Source: Cladorrhinum sp. PSN259
Lineage: Eukaryota; Ascomycota; Sordariomycetes; Sordariales; Podosporaceae
DNA: 64,000 nt
Direction of reading: 5' to 3'
Assembly: GCA_033725935.1 (NCBI GenBank)
Contig: MU867069.1
Location: 310,001-374,000, forward strand
This document shows, piece by piece, positions 48,228 through 59,994 of this stretch (within the stretch, counting starts at the first letter, position 1; the number at the start of each line of letters is the position of its first letter). The position numbers were made by a program, and so were the translations under genes. The notes below the pieces were generated by a model, which was not told the origin of the DNA, searched no databases, and saw only the letters and a list, made by a program, of their open reading frames with translations.

Positions 48228-49045
48228 AACGTCATTCTTCACGCGCCTGGTTGTGGTTACTGCTGGGGATGGTGGGATCAGGGGATAGATTTGCCTGGAA
48301 AAGATTTTTAACGATGTGATGACCTGACGAGACAATAACGATACCTGAATACGAAAAACAAAGATACATGTACACAGTTCAATGAATGTACTGGTCACGA
48401 GACTGACAGTAGTGAAAATAAGAATGCAAGAATGACTGCTAAAAACGACCAAAACCTCCCACAACTTCAAAAAGAGCCATCTCTTCAACCGCCACTATTC
48501 TTCTTCTACTCCTTCCAGGTTTAGTTCACACAAGTACCATTGACATGCTTGTCCCAAGATCTTGCAACAGGCGTGCATTGGGCAAACCCAGCAGCAGCCG
48601 AGCCGATCACGTACAGGATTAAAAAGATGACAAGTCCCAACGCGACCTTGCGGAACCATAATTCTGGACAACTCGGGCGTCCCACCAATCCTTGAACTCG
48701 CAAAAGGTCGATCGGGGAGTGGTTGAGAGGACCCGTCCTCCCCTCTGATCAGAGGGTCCCCAACCCTCAACCGCGACCGTTGTCAGGGGACGGGTTCCGG
48801 CTGTCATGTAAGGGGATTGACTCCATATCTAGGTCTTGATCGACTCTTGGAGTGAACAAAAAAAAAATCGAGTCGGAGGGCAAACGGTGAACGGCCAAGT
48901 GGGTTGGCGATAATTACAATATCGACCTCCCATTTCCACACTCCTGCCCACATCCACACTATCCACAAACAAAAAAGTCAACAACATCCTCCCAACCCTC
49001 CTACCTCACCCTCCTCTTCTTCACCTTGCACAACCCCAAGGTTAC
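48228..49045. other. Convergent intergenic region
   Basis: It separates the 3' ends of the CYSTM gene and the antiporter. A rhodopsin-like gene scrap sits in the middle. Otherwise there is nothing recognisable. Confidence 0.55.
48521..48658 (-). pseudogene. Fragment of a fungal rhodopsin-domain (integral membrane) protein
   Basis: About 45 codons read FRKVALGLVIFLILYVIGSA, then AGFAQCTPVARSWDKHVNGT and CVN before TAA. This matches one transmembrane helix plus the conserved QC-P-ARSWD-GTC loop of the large fungal rhodopsin-domain/CFEM-associated membrane family. Full-length members have seven helices and 300-400 aa. Nothing before or after in any frame continues the family pattern, so this is a relic rather than an exon of a living gene. 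Family assignment is from the pattern of the QCxPV-W-GTC loop. Confidence 0.6.
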
Positions 49046-51082
49046 CTAAGTACCACCACCAATCTCAATCCCACTGCCCAACCCACTCGCAGCCTGAGGA
49101 TCGGGATAAAAAAAGGCAGCAACAGCAATAATCACATACCCAGCACAAAGCAACGCACCCTCCAAGTAATTACTCCTTCCGTCCAACACCAAGAAACTGA
49201 CAATAAAAGCACTGACAACAACACAAACCGTCTCAAAAAGGGTAAAGAATAAACTCATATCTTTTCCCATTACCCAGCCCAATATTGTCACGAGCGGAGT
49301 AACGAACAATGCTATCTGTATGGAAGAGCCGACCGCCACGCCTATAGCTAGGTCCATCTTGTTTTTGAGTGCCACGGAAACGGCTGTTACGTGCTCGGCT
49401 GCGTTTCCTACTATCGGCAACAGGATCAAACCGATAAAGGCTTCTGACAAACCTTTGTCGGAGGCTAAGAGGGCGTCGATGGAGGAGATCATGAATTCTG
49501 CGTGGAGGGATACAAGAGTTGTAGAGAGTAAAAGGAGAATGCTGGCAGTTTTGGGGGACATGTGTTGTTTGCTTGGTAGTTGAATGCAAGGTTCATCTGT
49601 AGAAGGAAGCTGGGCGGTAGGATGTTGGGGCGTAGGGACAGAAGCTGCTGATGATCTCCGGGATGGCAGGTTACCTGAAGGAGGGTTTGGTTCTGAAAAG
49701 GGGAGATCGCGACAGGCGAGAGCCTGGGAGAAAGAGAGTGGCCGGGCTGGGGACTGGGAGGGGGGGGGAGTCGGGGTTATTTGTTGCTGGGCTTCGAGAT
49801 CGAAGTTCGGGACCGTCTGGGGCGGCGTGGATACGGAGTTTTTGGTTGTGACCGGGTCCCGGACCGAACCATCATCCGAGCCGGGCGCGGAGGTCCCTAC
49901 TCGAACAGGAGAGACATGTTCCAGCTCTGAGGTGGAGGTGGTGCCGGTCCCTTCTTCCGATTTATCTGTGTTGCGCCCTCGGAGCGGTCGTCGGCCTCTA
50001 ATTGCCCGACGGGAGACACGTTCATCCTCTTCCACATCAGCTTCACTCGAAGCCAGATGGCTACTCGAACCATGGAAGATCTGAGCGGCAGGGCCGGGCC
50101 GCGAAACCTCATCAATGATGTGTTGGGATGTTGACTCGTACAATCCCGTATGCGTCTTGAGTTGGAACACAAGATACAGAAGGTAAACGACCAACAGTAT
50201 TATACTGGTTCCTCGGCTGAGCTGCAACACCTTGTCATCTGCAGTGCTCTCCTTGCTGAACGAAGCATGGAACACAGTCGGTATCAACAGACTCACGACA
50301 CTCAGGGCCAGTAAGGAGGCACTTGTGTGGGTAATCTTGTTGTTGTAGGCTTGCTGTTCGAACTTCAGACCGCCCAAGAGGAAGCACATGCCCAGGATCA
50401 GGAGGACGTTGGCAAGGATAGACCCAACAAGCGATGCCTGGACGATGCGAATTTTGTTCTTGATCAAGGCTATTCTGTGGCGGGGCACGTTAGGATCTGT
50501 CTGTAGGACATAACAGAAGGGGGTAGGAGAAGGTCTTACACGAAGATGATGAGCTCCACGGCGTTCCCGAACGTGACGTTTATCAGGGCCCCAATCGTGT
50601 CACCCATTCGGTTTGCGGCACTTTCTGTTGCATGACTGAGGAGTCCTGCCAATGGAATGATGGCCACTGCATTCATTGAGAATATTACACCGGCTGGCGC
50701 GTGTACGAGATCTGTTGTACGAGTGTCGTCAGCGATTGTTGTGTAATTTGCTGACTGAAGTAGACTTACGAACGGCAATGCCAACTGGTACAAATACCAG
50801 CAAGACATTAGTGTAGCTAGAAAGGAGGATCTCGTTGACTGCCGCGAGGAAGCGGAGACCAATATTCTTCTTCTGCACATGCTCTGTCTTTGAATGGTTG
50901 TTGCCTCGATCTTGTGTGGATGATGACGAAAATCTTGGCCGAGAGGATTTGGGTGTCGAGATAGAAGGTAAGCGTAAGGGATCAGGCGCTTTCGCCCATC
51001 CCCATTTCCGGATGTGATCTGGTATAGCTTGTGAGCATTGGGTCCGAGAGTTGTTTGGCGCTTTGGCTTGGGTGTTGGTCAT
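49046..51082 (-). CDS. CAX-type vacuolar Ca2+/H+ antiporter (Vcx1-like)
   Basis: Three exons, 51082-50770, 50711-50540 and 50474-49046, give 637 aa. The exchanger drives Ca2+ (and often Mn2+) into the vacuole with the proton gradient. The first exon is a cytosolic Ser/Pro-rich tail ending in the helix [20 protein letters not shown]. The two alpha-repeat signatures are [20 protein letters not shown] and [20 protein letters not shown], each with the essential Glu. [13 protein letters not shown] follows the second one. Between the two halves is a long acidic, Ser/Thr-rich loop (about residues 310-480), longer than in yeast Vcx1 (411 aa in total). Such loops are candidate regulatory regions. Splice joins were set by the continuity [15 protein letters not shown] and IIFVIALIKNK. 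Confidence 0.92.
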
Positions 51083-52415
51083 CTTCTACTTGAACGGATG
51101 ACTTCAAAGCTGACGGACGGCCAATGTCTAATGGCCGCTCGTCCACAATGGTTTGGGCCTGGCGTCTAGGGGTCAAGAAAGGGAACGACGGGGTTTTACT
51201 TACGCATCGGTGTCTTTATGGTCTGAGCCGGGGTTACGGGCGTTGTGTAAAACCCAACAAGTCCGAGGCTAACACGAGCGATTCGTGCCCGAAGAGTCTG
51301 GAAAACAGTTTGGACTCTAAGTGTTTCGTTACGGTCAAGAAAACAGATTGTGGACAGATGATAAATTAGTAGAGTATGCTCAAGATAACAATGAATTGTC
51401 CCGGATCTTAGAAGAAGATGAAAGAAAGCAGAAAACTTTGTCGGCCTTGATTTGAAGAGAAGATCAAGCTAGAAAAGTAAAAATTTGCAGGTCTAGATCG
51501 AACAGATCAAGTTGCTCCTGCATATTTTCTGCAACCAGCTTCCGCCAGGGAATGATTGGACTTGCGTCACAATGCTTCTTCCCACAAGTCGCTAAAGGAA
51601 AGCTGCATCAGGTCGTCAACATGAAAGAAACCTATCTACTGCAGGACTGGTGCTTTGACACAGGGCACACAGCAGTGCTTGTACATGGTGGGGGATGCCC
51701 TGTCAGTGGCCGTGTGCAATCTGCATTGTATTCATGATTACTGCCATAGAAGAAATTTGGATACACGGTTTATTGGGGAATGTTGCCGAAGATCGGAATT
51801 CATCTATATTTCCATTCCTCGTTGTGACTTTTCAATGTCGAGGTTGTTATACACGGCAGTCTAATCCTATACCTGAATTCATCATCTACCTGTTCCCACC
51901 CATAAGCATTCCGGCCACTGTTCTTGGTATAACTCGATCATGAATTGTGCAACTCACATGCTGTTTTTATTTCGGTTTGAAACTAAACTTGAGTGCCACA
52001 GGGATTCTTTTCAAGATAGAGAACGAGAAGAAAAAAAAAGAAGCCGATGAGACTGGGCCGTTATCCTTCTGTGCATATGATATCACAACAATCTATCTCG
52101 TAGCACTCCACATAGTCTCTCATAGACACCATTGCGACAGTTTGCTCACTTTGTTATGATTCAAGTGTGAAACCGATCATTTGACTTGTAGAGCCATGCG
52201 GTGGCATAAATGACACAAGTGTGAAGATGGTCGGCCTCTCCATAACAAATCAAACTTGAATAAGAAGAATTTGTCCAACTAGACATCTACTCTATATGTC
52301 AGTACCCCCATGTTGTGCATACCGCTATCCTGTCTAACATAATATAAACCTCATATCAAAGAACCAGGGGAATCCTCTTCATCTCAGAACCGAGATTCTA
52401 CTACCTTCTCTCGCC
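51083..52415. other. Intergenic region upstream of the antiporter
   Basis: It should hold the antiporter promoter and the 3' UTR of the hydantoinase fusion. AT-rich towards 52 kb. No recognisable gene. Confidence 0.6.
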
Positions 52416-55400
52416 TCATCTTGACGACTCAGACTCATCAAACTCATCAATAACACTCAATGGTTTCACGAACCGCCCCAGCGGCTCATATTTCAGATGC
52501 CCAAACCCAAACGCCTTTGGGCCTCCAATCTCAATCCCCCTCTCAGATCCGGTCCACTTGTCCGATGCCGCAAGCCCAACAACAATGACCAGCAGGCCGT
52601 ACCTGTACTCGGGCGTCCCAATCGCCTCGCCGTTCTGTGCGTCGATGACGCAAATCAAATCCGGGACAATGGCCAATACATCCTCTTGCTTCTCTAATGA
52701 TTCACCCTCATTTGCCCCCTTCTGATCCGTTTCCTCCGGGATCGTAATTGCCGCAATATTCTCGTTCTTGAAAGGAATCTTGATCCGACCTGTGAACCCA
52801 GAGGTTCCCTCAATGATGCACTCCCCGTAGACGTGTCCCATCCTTAGAGTCCTCTCCACTCCCACAATCTTGCCCTTGAAAAGCACCTTGCCGGCGGCAG
52901 ATCCACCGCACTCCTCAATAATCGTTTCACCAACATTGTCCAGGCGGTTCTCCTGGCGAGCTCTGGCAACCGCGCGACCAATCCTCCACGCCTGAGAGAT
53001 GGTATTATCCACCACCCATCGTTTCATTTCTGCTCCGGTGACGGGCGGCTCCGCAGCTGCCACTTGTGATCCCATCTGGCTGAGGGCAGCTCTCATGATA
53101 CGCTCGACTTGACGATCCGATGAAGCCTTGGGCATTACCAATACATTGCCGTTACCATCTGCGATGCAGATAGGCGACCAGATTGGCTGCCTCTCGTTGA
53201 AAACAACCGGTGTGGTCTGCCACTTCGTTGGGTAAGCTCGGCCCATCCAGTCGCCGTCGACGCAGGGTAGGTCCATGTTGCTGCTTGCTCCTAGTGTGAG
53301 GCCCTGAAGACCATTGCCTCCGCCTATCTCGATTGCAATCATATGCGTGGCGCGGTTATCGCAAATCTTGTAGAGTTCTCTCTGGGCGTCCATCATCTCG
53401 TCGCCCTGGAGCTTCTCGATGCTCACTGTTGGGCTGCCTGCTCCGCCGCCACACCCGACGGCAGCATCATCAGCCACGTCGGTCGGACTGACGACACGGA
53501 CCACGGCGCCGGCACGTATAAGCTCTCTGAGGAGGATCATGTGCGGGTAGGGCGACCCACCGCCTCCAGTTCCTAGGATGTAGCAGCCGGTGGATATCCA
53601 CGCGAGGTCGGTCTCTGTGATGTACCAAACACGCTTTCGGACGTCGGGCTTGTATGAGGCAAGATCCACCGTCTGTCCATGTTCTTGTTTGTCGCTCAAC
53701 GGCTTATCTTTGGGTAGGGCTTCTTGCTCGTCGAACTCGGCTTCGGACTCCGTTGAACTCGTCTCTGTTGTAGTGGCTCTCGAGAAATCAAAGTCACCAG
53801 CGGCTCGTACTATAAATCGTGTCATATTTGCTACATACTAAATCACTGTGTCAGCTGTGAGTCTCTCAGTAAAGGTGTATTATCACATACCTGAAGAGGT
53901 AGCGTCTCTATCTCGACGACCTTGACAGTGTCGCGCAATGCGCCAGCCTCAACCGTCTTCTCCACTGCCTCCTTAGATATTTCCTCCAAAAGTTGCTGCG
54001 TTGTTTGTGTCTCGGTCGATCTAATAGTATCCACGACGGCACTGACGCGAGCAATGGCCGCTCCGATGGCGTTCGCAACCTGAGACCACTTCGGCTTGAG
54101 CACCTTGCTCGCCCCCTTTATCTGATCAGGGGCAATGATGGCACCACCGCCGACCAAGACTACCGGCAGATCTTCTGGAGATGTCTTCATCGTGTCGACA
54201 ATTTTTTCGAGCTTCTGCTGGACAGTGGCTTTGAATTGGGCGGCTTCCTTCTCGGTCAGCACCCCCTTAACAAGGTCGAGGTTGCCGATGTTGAGCGTAG
54301 GGTCCAAAAGTGCGGCGCAATCAGTGGCAGTCAAAGTGTTGCCGCCAAACACGTATGCTGTTTTTGTCAGCCTATAGCCTACGCTGTGAGGGCCAATAGC
54401 TATGGTAGCCCCTTTTCGGATAATGGAGCCACCGCCGAGCCCGATACTCTTGATGTCAGGGCAGGAGAAGTTCATTCTAACACCCGCCAAATCGCTATAT
54501 GCAGCTTGCTGGCGAGGAAACCCATTGGGTAGGAGTAAACCGACATCAGTCGTTGTGCCTCCGATATCAACCACCATCATCGCCTGACCTTCAGCCTGGC
54601 CATCATCTTGCACCTGCCCCTGAAGTAGAAACGCCGCTCCGCGCATACTGTTGGTTGGTCCGCTGCTAAACGTCTTGATGGGCAGCCGTGCCGCCATCTC
54701 CCCCGACAAAACCGTGCCATCGTTTTGCGTGATGAAAACAGGACAGTTAATCCCAAGTTTCCTCACGGGCCTCTGGAAAGATCTAATCGTTCTCCTCGCA
54801 AATGGCAGGATAGACGAATTAAGAATCGCAGCGTTCTCTCTCTCGAGGAAACCCAGGTTGGCTACCTCCTTCGAGCACACCACATCGCACTCTGGAATCT
54901 CCCTTTTGATTACCTCGGCAGCCCTTTCCTCCTGCTTCTCGACAGTATCAATGGGACTAAAAACACCATTCACCACAACACTGGTAATCCCTCGCTTCTT
55001 GATCTCCTGACACTGCGCAGCAATCTCTGCCTCGTCAATGTCACTGATCAACTCGCCGTCAACTTCTAGGCCACCCTTGACTAGGGCGTAATATCCCAGA
55101 ACGATCTCGCGGATATCTTCGGGCCAGTCAACACATGGTGGTGCATGCTTAGAAAAGGGCCCAGACAAGCGGATGACGGCGACCTTGGAGAGACGGGAGG
55201 CATCTCGCTCTACCACGGCGTTGACGAAGTGGGTGGTTCCGATCGTGACGCTGGCAACATCCTCGGGGGATATCTCGGGTGAGGCAGAAGCAAGCATGGT
55301 GGTGATGGCCTTGGCTATGCCGGCGCTGGGGTTGGCTGTTGTGGCGGCTTTGTGCCATGCTATGATGCCCCTGTCCGAGTCGGAGGAGCGGGAGGGGTCA

Positions 55401-55477
55401 AGGACCACACCGTCCGTGTTGGTACCACCTACGTCGACACCGATTCGGAAACGCCGGGTAGGGGTTGACGATGCCAT
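52416..55477 (-). CDS. Hydantoinase A/oxoprolinase-like protein fused to a DUF917 domain
   Basis: Two exons, 55477-53891 and 53837-52416, joined by GTATGT and TTTAG through LPLQ/YVANMTRF, give 1002 aa. The first half (about 1-500) is a hydantoinase/oxoprolinase ATPase: GVDVGGTNTDGVVLD for nucleotide binding, IGTTHFVNAVVERD, FITQNDGTVLSGEMA, SSGPTNSMRGAAFLLQG, then VVDIGGTTTDVG and GGGSIIRKG. Related enzymes open cyclic amides or carboxylate ketones at the cost of ATP. The second half (about 600-990) is DUF917: CYILGTGGGGSPYPH, IEIGGGNGLQGLTLGAS, PCVDGDWMGRAYP and YGLLVIVVGLAASDKWT. In bacteria these two domains are often separate neighbouring genes, so one spliced polypeptide suggests that they act in one complex. 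The substrate is unknown. The gene is divergent from the DUF1996 gene. Confidence 0.88.
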
Positions 55478-56186
55478 ATTATCTAGACCCGGAATTGGGG
55501 GGTCTTACTGTGGGTCTTTAGGTGCTTTGTGCCGTGAGGATCCTTAAGGGGTTGTTTGCTCTTGGTCTTAGATTATCGAGATTAGATGTGCGGGGGGACA
55601 TTGGATTGGCGAATGCAAGAAATTCATAGCCAAGACCCTTGCAAATCCGCTCTCGGAGCGGGGGCAACGTGGGGGATGGTGGGTTTCTTCGGTGGCACCG
55701 GTACCTGCCTTACAAGGAATCTCCTTGGAGTCTCAAGACACAAGGCCAGACAAACTTCAGTTGATGGACTGTAATTTTGAATCTCTAAATTCAGATTCCT
55801 GACATGGTCTGTGATTCAAGTTCTTCCACACATCAATAACGAGCTTTGTGGTCTTGGCAAGAAACAAGCAGAAAGGGGCAAACAAGAAACACAAACAACT
55901 ACCGGCTGGGCTCCTTCCAGCCTGCCGGTTTGACAGGCTTGGGGGCCACCAATAATATTCACCAACTAAACGAGGTGAGCCTCCTGATGTATCTTGCCCA
56001 GATGAACTAGGCAATCAGAAGAGCTGTTTGTATTAACCCCAGATTAGCCGTACCCATGCAACGAACAACTGCCGACAGGGCAGAACAAGCATATAAAATC
56101 TCCGACCATGGCCACCAGAAGGCTTGATTCGAGTCTTTGAGAGTTCAGATCCCAGCAGAGCAGTGTAAACGAAAGGCTCAGCAAAA
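55478..56186. other. Divergent promoter region
   Basis: It lies between the hydantoinase fusion (-) and the DUF1996 gene (+). A TATA-like word precedes the latter. Otherwise nothing recognisable. Confidence 0.6.
56092..56098 (+). promoter_or_regulatory. TATA-like box of the DUF1996 gene
   Basis: TATAAAA stands about 90 bases before the ATG at 56187, a usual distance for a fungal TATA box with a short leader. Confidence 0.5.
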
Positions 56187-57196
56187 ATGCGCACCACAGC
56201 TGGCGCAACTCTCCTGGCGGCATCCGTCTCGGCCCTGACGGTTGTCGAACACAAGCCCTTTATGCGAAAGAACATCGATCCCATCGTCTTCCCTGGCCAA
56301 TATGTCTCGCACATGCACTCCTTCTACGGATCCGATACCCTTACCAAGGATCTTCCCACCACAGCTCAGCTCCAGGCGGGATGTCCTTCAGGCGAGAACC
56401 CCAACGATCTCTCCGTCTACTGGGCCCCGACGCTATACTACGTAAACGGCGACACCTACACGGAGATCTACCCCGCCACGTTCAAGACGTACTACGAGAA
56501 CATTGACCGCGCCGAGATTCCGTTCCCGAAGGACTTGTATATGGTCGCCGGCAACGCCTCGGCCAAGTCCCAAGCAGACGTGCAGGAGAACTTGAACGCG
56601 TTGACCTGGTGGTGCGACGGCAACGGGCCCGAGGACCGCAATATCCGTAATCGCGCCGCTCTCCCGCTCTCGACGTGCACCGCTCACTTGCAAGCTATCC
56701 TGAGGTTTCCGGACTGTGTCAACCCGAACAAGGTTACCGAGTACGCCTACGCCGCTGCCAACGGAAATAAGTGCCCTGCTGGCATGAAGAGGATGCCGAG
56801 TCTGAGGTTCTCAATCCGATATGACACCCGGCGCGCAATTCCCAAGGGGTGGAAAGGGGTCCCGCCTATCAAGCTCGCTTGCGGAGATGTAAGATACCCT
56901 GGCTAATAAAAAAATACCTGTTTTACGACGAACAGTTGGCTAATGTTTTCTTGCGTTTGTTGACATATTAGCTCGGCGTGGGCTACTGTTTCCACGGCGA
57001 CTTTATCAACGGCTGGTACGACGACGCGGCCAAGACGATGCTTCAGGCGAAGGGCCAAAGCTTTATGAAAATCAACGGTGCTCACGGGGATGGCAAGACC
57101 TACAGCAAGTGCAAGCCCAAGGACCAAGATCCCAGCAACGGGACGAACGATTACCACAAGAGCTTGGAGATGATGAAGCACGGCGGGCATGCTTAA
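56187..57196 (+). CDS. Secreted DUF1996 (WSC-associated type) protein
   Basis: Two exons, 56187-56888 and 56972-57196, give 308 aa. The donor is GTAAGA and the acceptor ATTAG, giving LACGDLGVGYCFHGDF. A short signal peptide (MRTTAGATLLAASVSA) leads into VVEHKPFMRKNIDPIVFPGQ. DUF1996 hallmarks include SHMHSFYGSD, CPSGENPNDLSVYWAPTLYY and WWCDGNGPEDRN. CPAGMKRMPSLRFSIRYDTR and the second-exon GDFINGWYDDAA complete the set. Members are extracellular proteins of filamentous fungi, often tied to cell wall or plant biomass secretomes, but their biochemical role is unproven. This one lacks the C-terminal WSC domains and Ser/Thr tail found in longer relatives, and ends HKSLEMMKHGGHA. The conserved His and Asp residues suggest metal or sugar binding (inference). 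Confidence 0.92.
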
Positions 57197-57494
57197 TTTT
57201 AATTTTAATTTTTTGGGGCGTTTGGGCCGGGGGGTCGTCCTTAGAGGCCGAAGTGGGCAGAGTCTGTTCATTTTCCTGGAAGGAGTTCTAAGACAGATGA
57301 ACTATAAAACGGGACCAGGTTCGACGATGACTCGGACTGCATCATCAATACCCAGGATCCCATCACACCTTGCTAGACTTGTGTAGATTGGGTCAGATTT
57401 AGTTATATTTAAGTGAGATATACCAACCTAGTATTTGTTCCCCAAAGCCCTCAACAAAACCTCCACCTTCTCTACACCTCAGCCTCCAGTCCTC

Positions 57495-58716
57495 TTACGA
57501 CTCAAATAAAACACCCCTCAATCGCGCAATATCCTCCGGCAAGCACCTACAACACCCACCAACCAATATCTCCCTCCATTGACCTCTCTCCCTTGTCTCT
57601 CTCACGACTTCAGCAACTTTAACCTCCCAAGGCGTCCTCTCCTTCTTTTCACTTTCACCTTCTTCAGGTACTTCCCACTTTTTTGTTTCGACATTATACA
57701 CCTCCCCCCTTGTTCCGTCGGGGTACAACACCAGAGCGGGCCATTCTTTCAACTTTTTAGTCTCATCCTCACGATCGACAAGCTTCCTCACCGCTTGCTC
57801 AAACTCTGTCACTAAACGGGGTAGTTTATCCACTTTGGTGCAGTTGATGCCTATTCCCCACGGTATCTCCTCTTCTTCCTCTTCTTCTGCGCGATCGGAA
57901 CTCAACATGGCATTGACCACCTCTTCGACTGTTGAGCCGTCCGGGAGGGTAAACCCGTCACGGGAAAAGTTCACGCAGATCCAGAACTTCTTCAAGCTGC
58001 CATCTGTTTGGCTTAGCATGGGGGAGTGCTGGCGGTGCATCTTCTTCATTACCCGTCGGATGGCTTTGATTTCGTCCAGACGGGGGATAGTTTCGAACGC
58101 GAGGTACGAGATTTGCGATAGCAGGACGGCCGGAATCCGAGCAAAGAGTTGCAAGCGCTCATGGTGCCATTCTTGTATACTGGAGATGGAAGCGTATTTC
58201 GGTGGGTAGAGACCTGAATATTCGGCTGATGAGGGAAGAATGGTGGCGCCTAGAGGACCCAATGCTAGACTGATTTGTGAGGAAGAGCCCGCCGTAGAGG
58301 CGGTGGTGCTGATGGCTTGAAAGGCGAGAGAGACTGCCGATGTGAGATAAGGGGGAATGGAGGGGGATGGAATCCCATCCGGCCTGTTTGATTTCTTGTT
58401 AGAAGAGCTTTTTCTTGAGGTAATCACCTGCTTGAAAAAAATAAAACTATTCCGAGTATTCCAAAAGATGAACATACAAGTCTTGGGTTTTGGTGGCCGC
58501 GAAGCCATCAATGGACACTTGATAAGTTGCAGTCGAGATGATGTCGGCTCCAGCCTGGACGAAGTCCTTGTGACAATTGAGCAGTGTCTCCTCATCCGTC
58601 ACGAGCAAGTGAGTGGACCACAGAGGGGTGGAGGTGGAGAATTGAACGCCATATTTCGTCTCGAGGGTTGTACCTAGACCACCATCCAGTATCTTGATGG
58701 GAGCCTTGTTGGTCAT
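57495..58716 (-). CDS. Homocysteine S-methyltransferase
   Basis: Two exons, 58716-58478 and 58383-57495, give 375 aa. The donor GTATGT follows KTQDL, and the acceptor is AAACAG after a CTAAC branch, reading DLPDGIPSPSIPPYL. The enzyme moves a methyl group to homocysteine, from S-methylmethionine or S-adenosylmethionine, to make methionine (yeast Mht1/Sam4 type). Diagnostic features are ILDGGLGTTLE at the start, WSTHLLVTDEE, and ADIISTATYQVSIDGF. LALGPLGATI follows, and the single zinc-site Cys lies in GIGINCT. The remaining zinc pair is GGCCR near the end, so all three ligands are present. An acidic insertion of seven Glu (EEEEEEE) precedes the GIGINCT block, and the loop near residue 300 is longer than in yeast. 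No targeting sequence: cytosolic. Confidence 0.93.
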
Positions 58717-59478
58717 CTTTAGCCTGTTGTACTGGTGAGATGGTGTAAAGTTGGTGAGATGAGGGGAATGAAGATGAAGTCATCCTCGGAGGGGTAGGAC
58801 AGTGTGGATTACATCCTGATACAGTTTAGCTGCTCGACTCTCTGACGTCGCACAAAGATGACCTATTTCCCTAAAGAAGAATATGCGTCAAAGTTGAAGT
58901 GAGTTTGTCATACTCGGCGATATCAGAAAATTTCTACTTGGAGCTTTCCCGAATATCCCCGGCTCGTAGCGAGCCATTTGGCAATGAGCTGAGATCCAAG
59001 CAGGGGTAAAGGTGGCTAAATCGACCACAACTCCCAGGGTACCCCTCACAACTCTTAAAAGATGTCTAGGGTAATAATTCACAGCCGTATGTACGCAATC
59101 CCTCTATGCAGAGTTCCTGTGCAATGGGACCAACAAAATTGGGCATTGTTAAGCATTGAACCAACCAGACCGAGATGTTTACGCGGCGCAGCAGTCCCAA
59201 AGGAACATTGGCCGGGTCATTTTTGGCTTTCGGGGGCTGTGACAGTAATCCCTCGGACTTTGCAGCATACTCTTTGTGTGTTAAGGGTGCGAGACTGTGT
59301 TAACATGAAAGTAATTTTAAGCTTTATAGGCAGATGTGTTGTTGTGCCAAAGTATTGGAAAGAATAAAAGTACTGCAGTTGCCCCAACTCGCGGGAGGGT
59401 TCCCTTTCAGACATTTCTTTCTCTAACGAATTTTTTTTTTTTCCACAATCACAAAAGGGTTCGATTCCTTCCCCAAAA
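58717..59478. other. Divergent intergenic region
   Basis: It is the shared upstream region of the methyltransferase (-) and the small membrane protein gene (+). A T-run lies at about 59.43 kb, and nothing else is recognisable. Confidence 0.55.
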
Positions 59479-59994
59479 ATGCGTTCATCATCAATAACAT
59501 CACCCCTAAATCGGGGCTTGATCCTCTTTCTACTCATAATAAGCCCAACCATCCTCGCAACACCAATACCAACACCAATACCTCAACCAGCCTCCTCTAC
59601 AGAACCATCAACCTCCGAATGGTTCATAACACGCCGCTTAGCTCTCCCCTCCATATCATCCACCTCTCAAGTTCTCTCCTTCACGAAACGACACCCGCAC
59701 GAGATCCAAACCCTTCACCACCTCACCCGCCGCGGCAGCGTCTTCGAAGGTCGAAAGGGAATAACAATCGGCTTCGCAATAATCATCGTCGTTGGCGTGG
59801 TAGTAGGTCTGGCAGTCGGTTCCATCGCCGTTTTCGGGTTCGAGTGGAGAAGATTCTTTGGGAAGAATTCTGTGAGGGTCCGAAAAGAGAGGGAGTCGCT
59901 CATGGGCACGCCTTGGGCTGAGTCTTCTCACCCTCACCCTCACCATCACCCTCAGGCTGAACGGCGGGAGGCGCAGATTCCGAGGATATCGTGA
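59479..59994 (+). CDS. Small secreted/single-pass membrane protein, unknown
   Basis: A single exon of 171 aa. No family recognised. A signal peptide or anchor is evident (LILFLLIISPTILATPIPTP), followed by a Pro/Ser/Thr-rich segment with probable O-glycosylation. LTRRGSVFEGRKG then leads into a strong second hydrophobic helix (IGFAIIIVVGVVVGLAVGS). A basic stop-transfer WRRFFGKNSVRVRKER and a His/Pro-rich tail (HPHPHHHPQ) follow. The predicted layout is extracellular N-terminal stalk, one membrane span and short cytosolic tail, as in small cell-wall or sensor-like proteins. The start at 59479 fits the signal peptide. The opposite strand also carries open frames, but they lack such features. 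Confidence 0.65.
   Translation: MRSSSITSPLNRGLILFLLIISPTILATPIPTPIPQPASSTEPSTSEWFITRRLALPSISSTSQVLSFTKRHPHEIQTLHHLTRRGSVFEGRKGITIGFAIIIVVGVVVGLAVGSIAVFGFEWRRFFGKNSVRVRKERESLMGTPWAESSHPHPHHHPQAERREAQIPRIS

Noticed and set aside
59456..59475. GGGTTCGATTCC word as a tRNA 3' end
   Set aside because: The upstream sequence, dominated by a T-run, does not form a cloverleaf. It is simply the leader of the gene starting at 59479.
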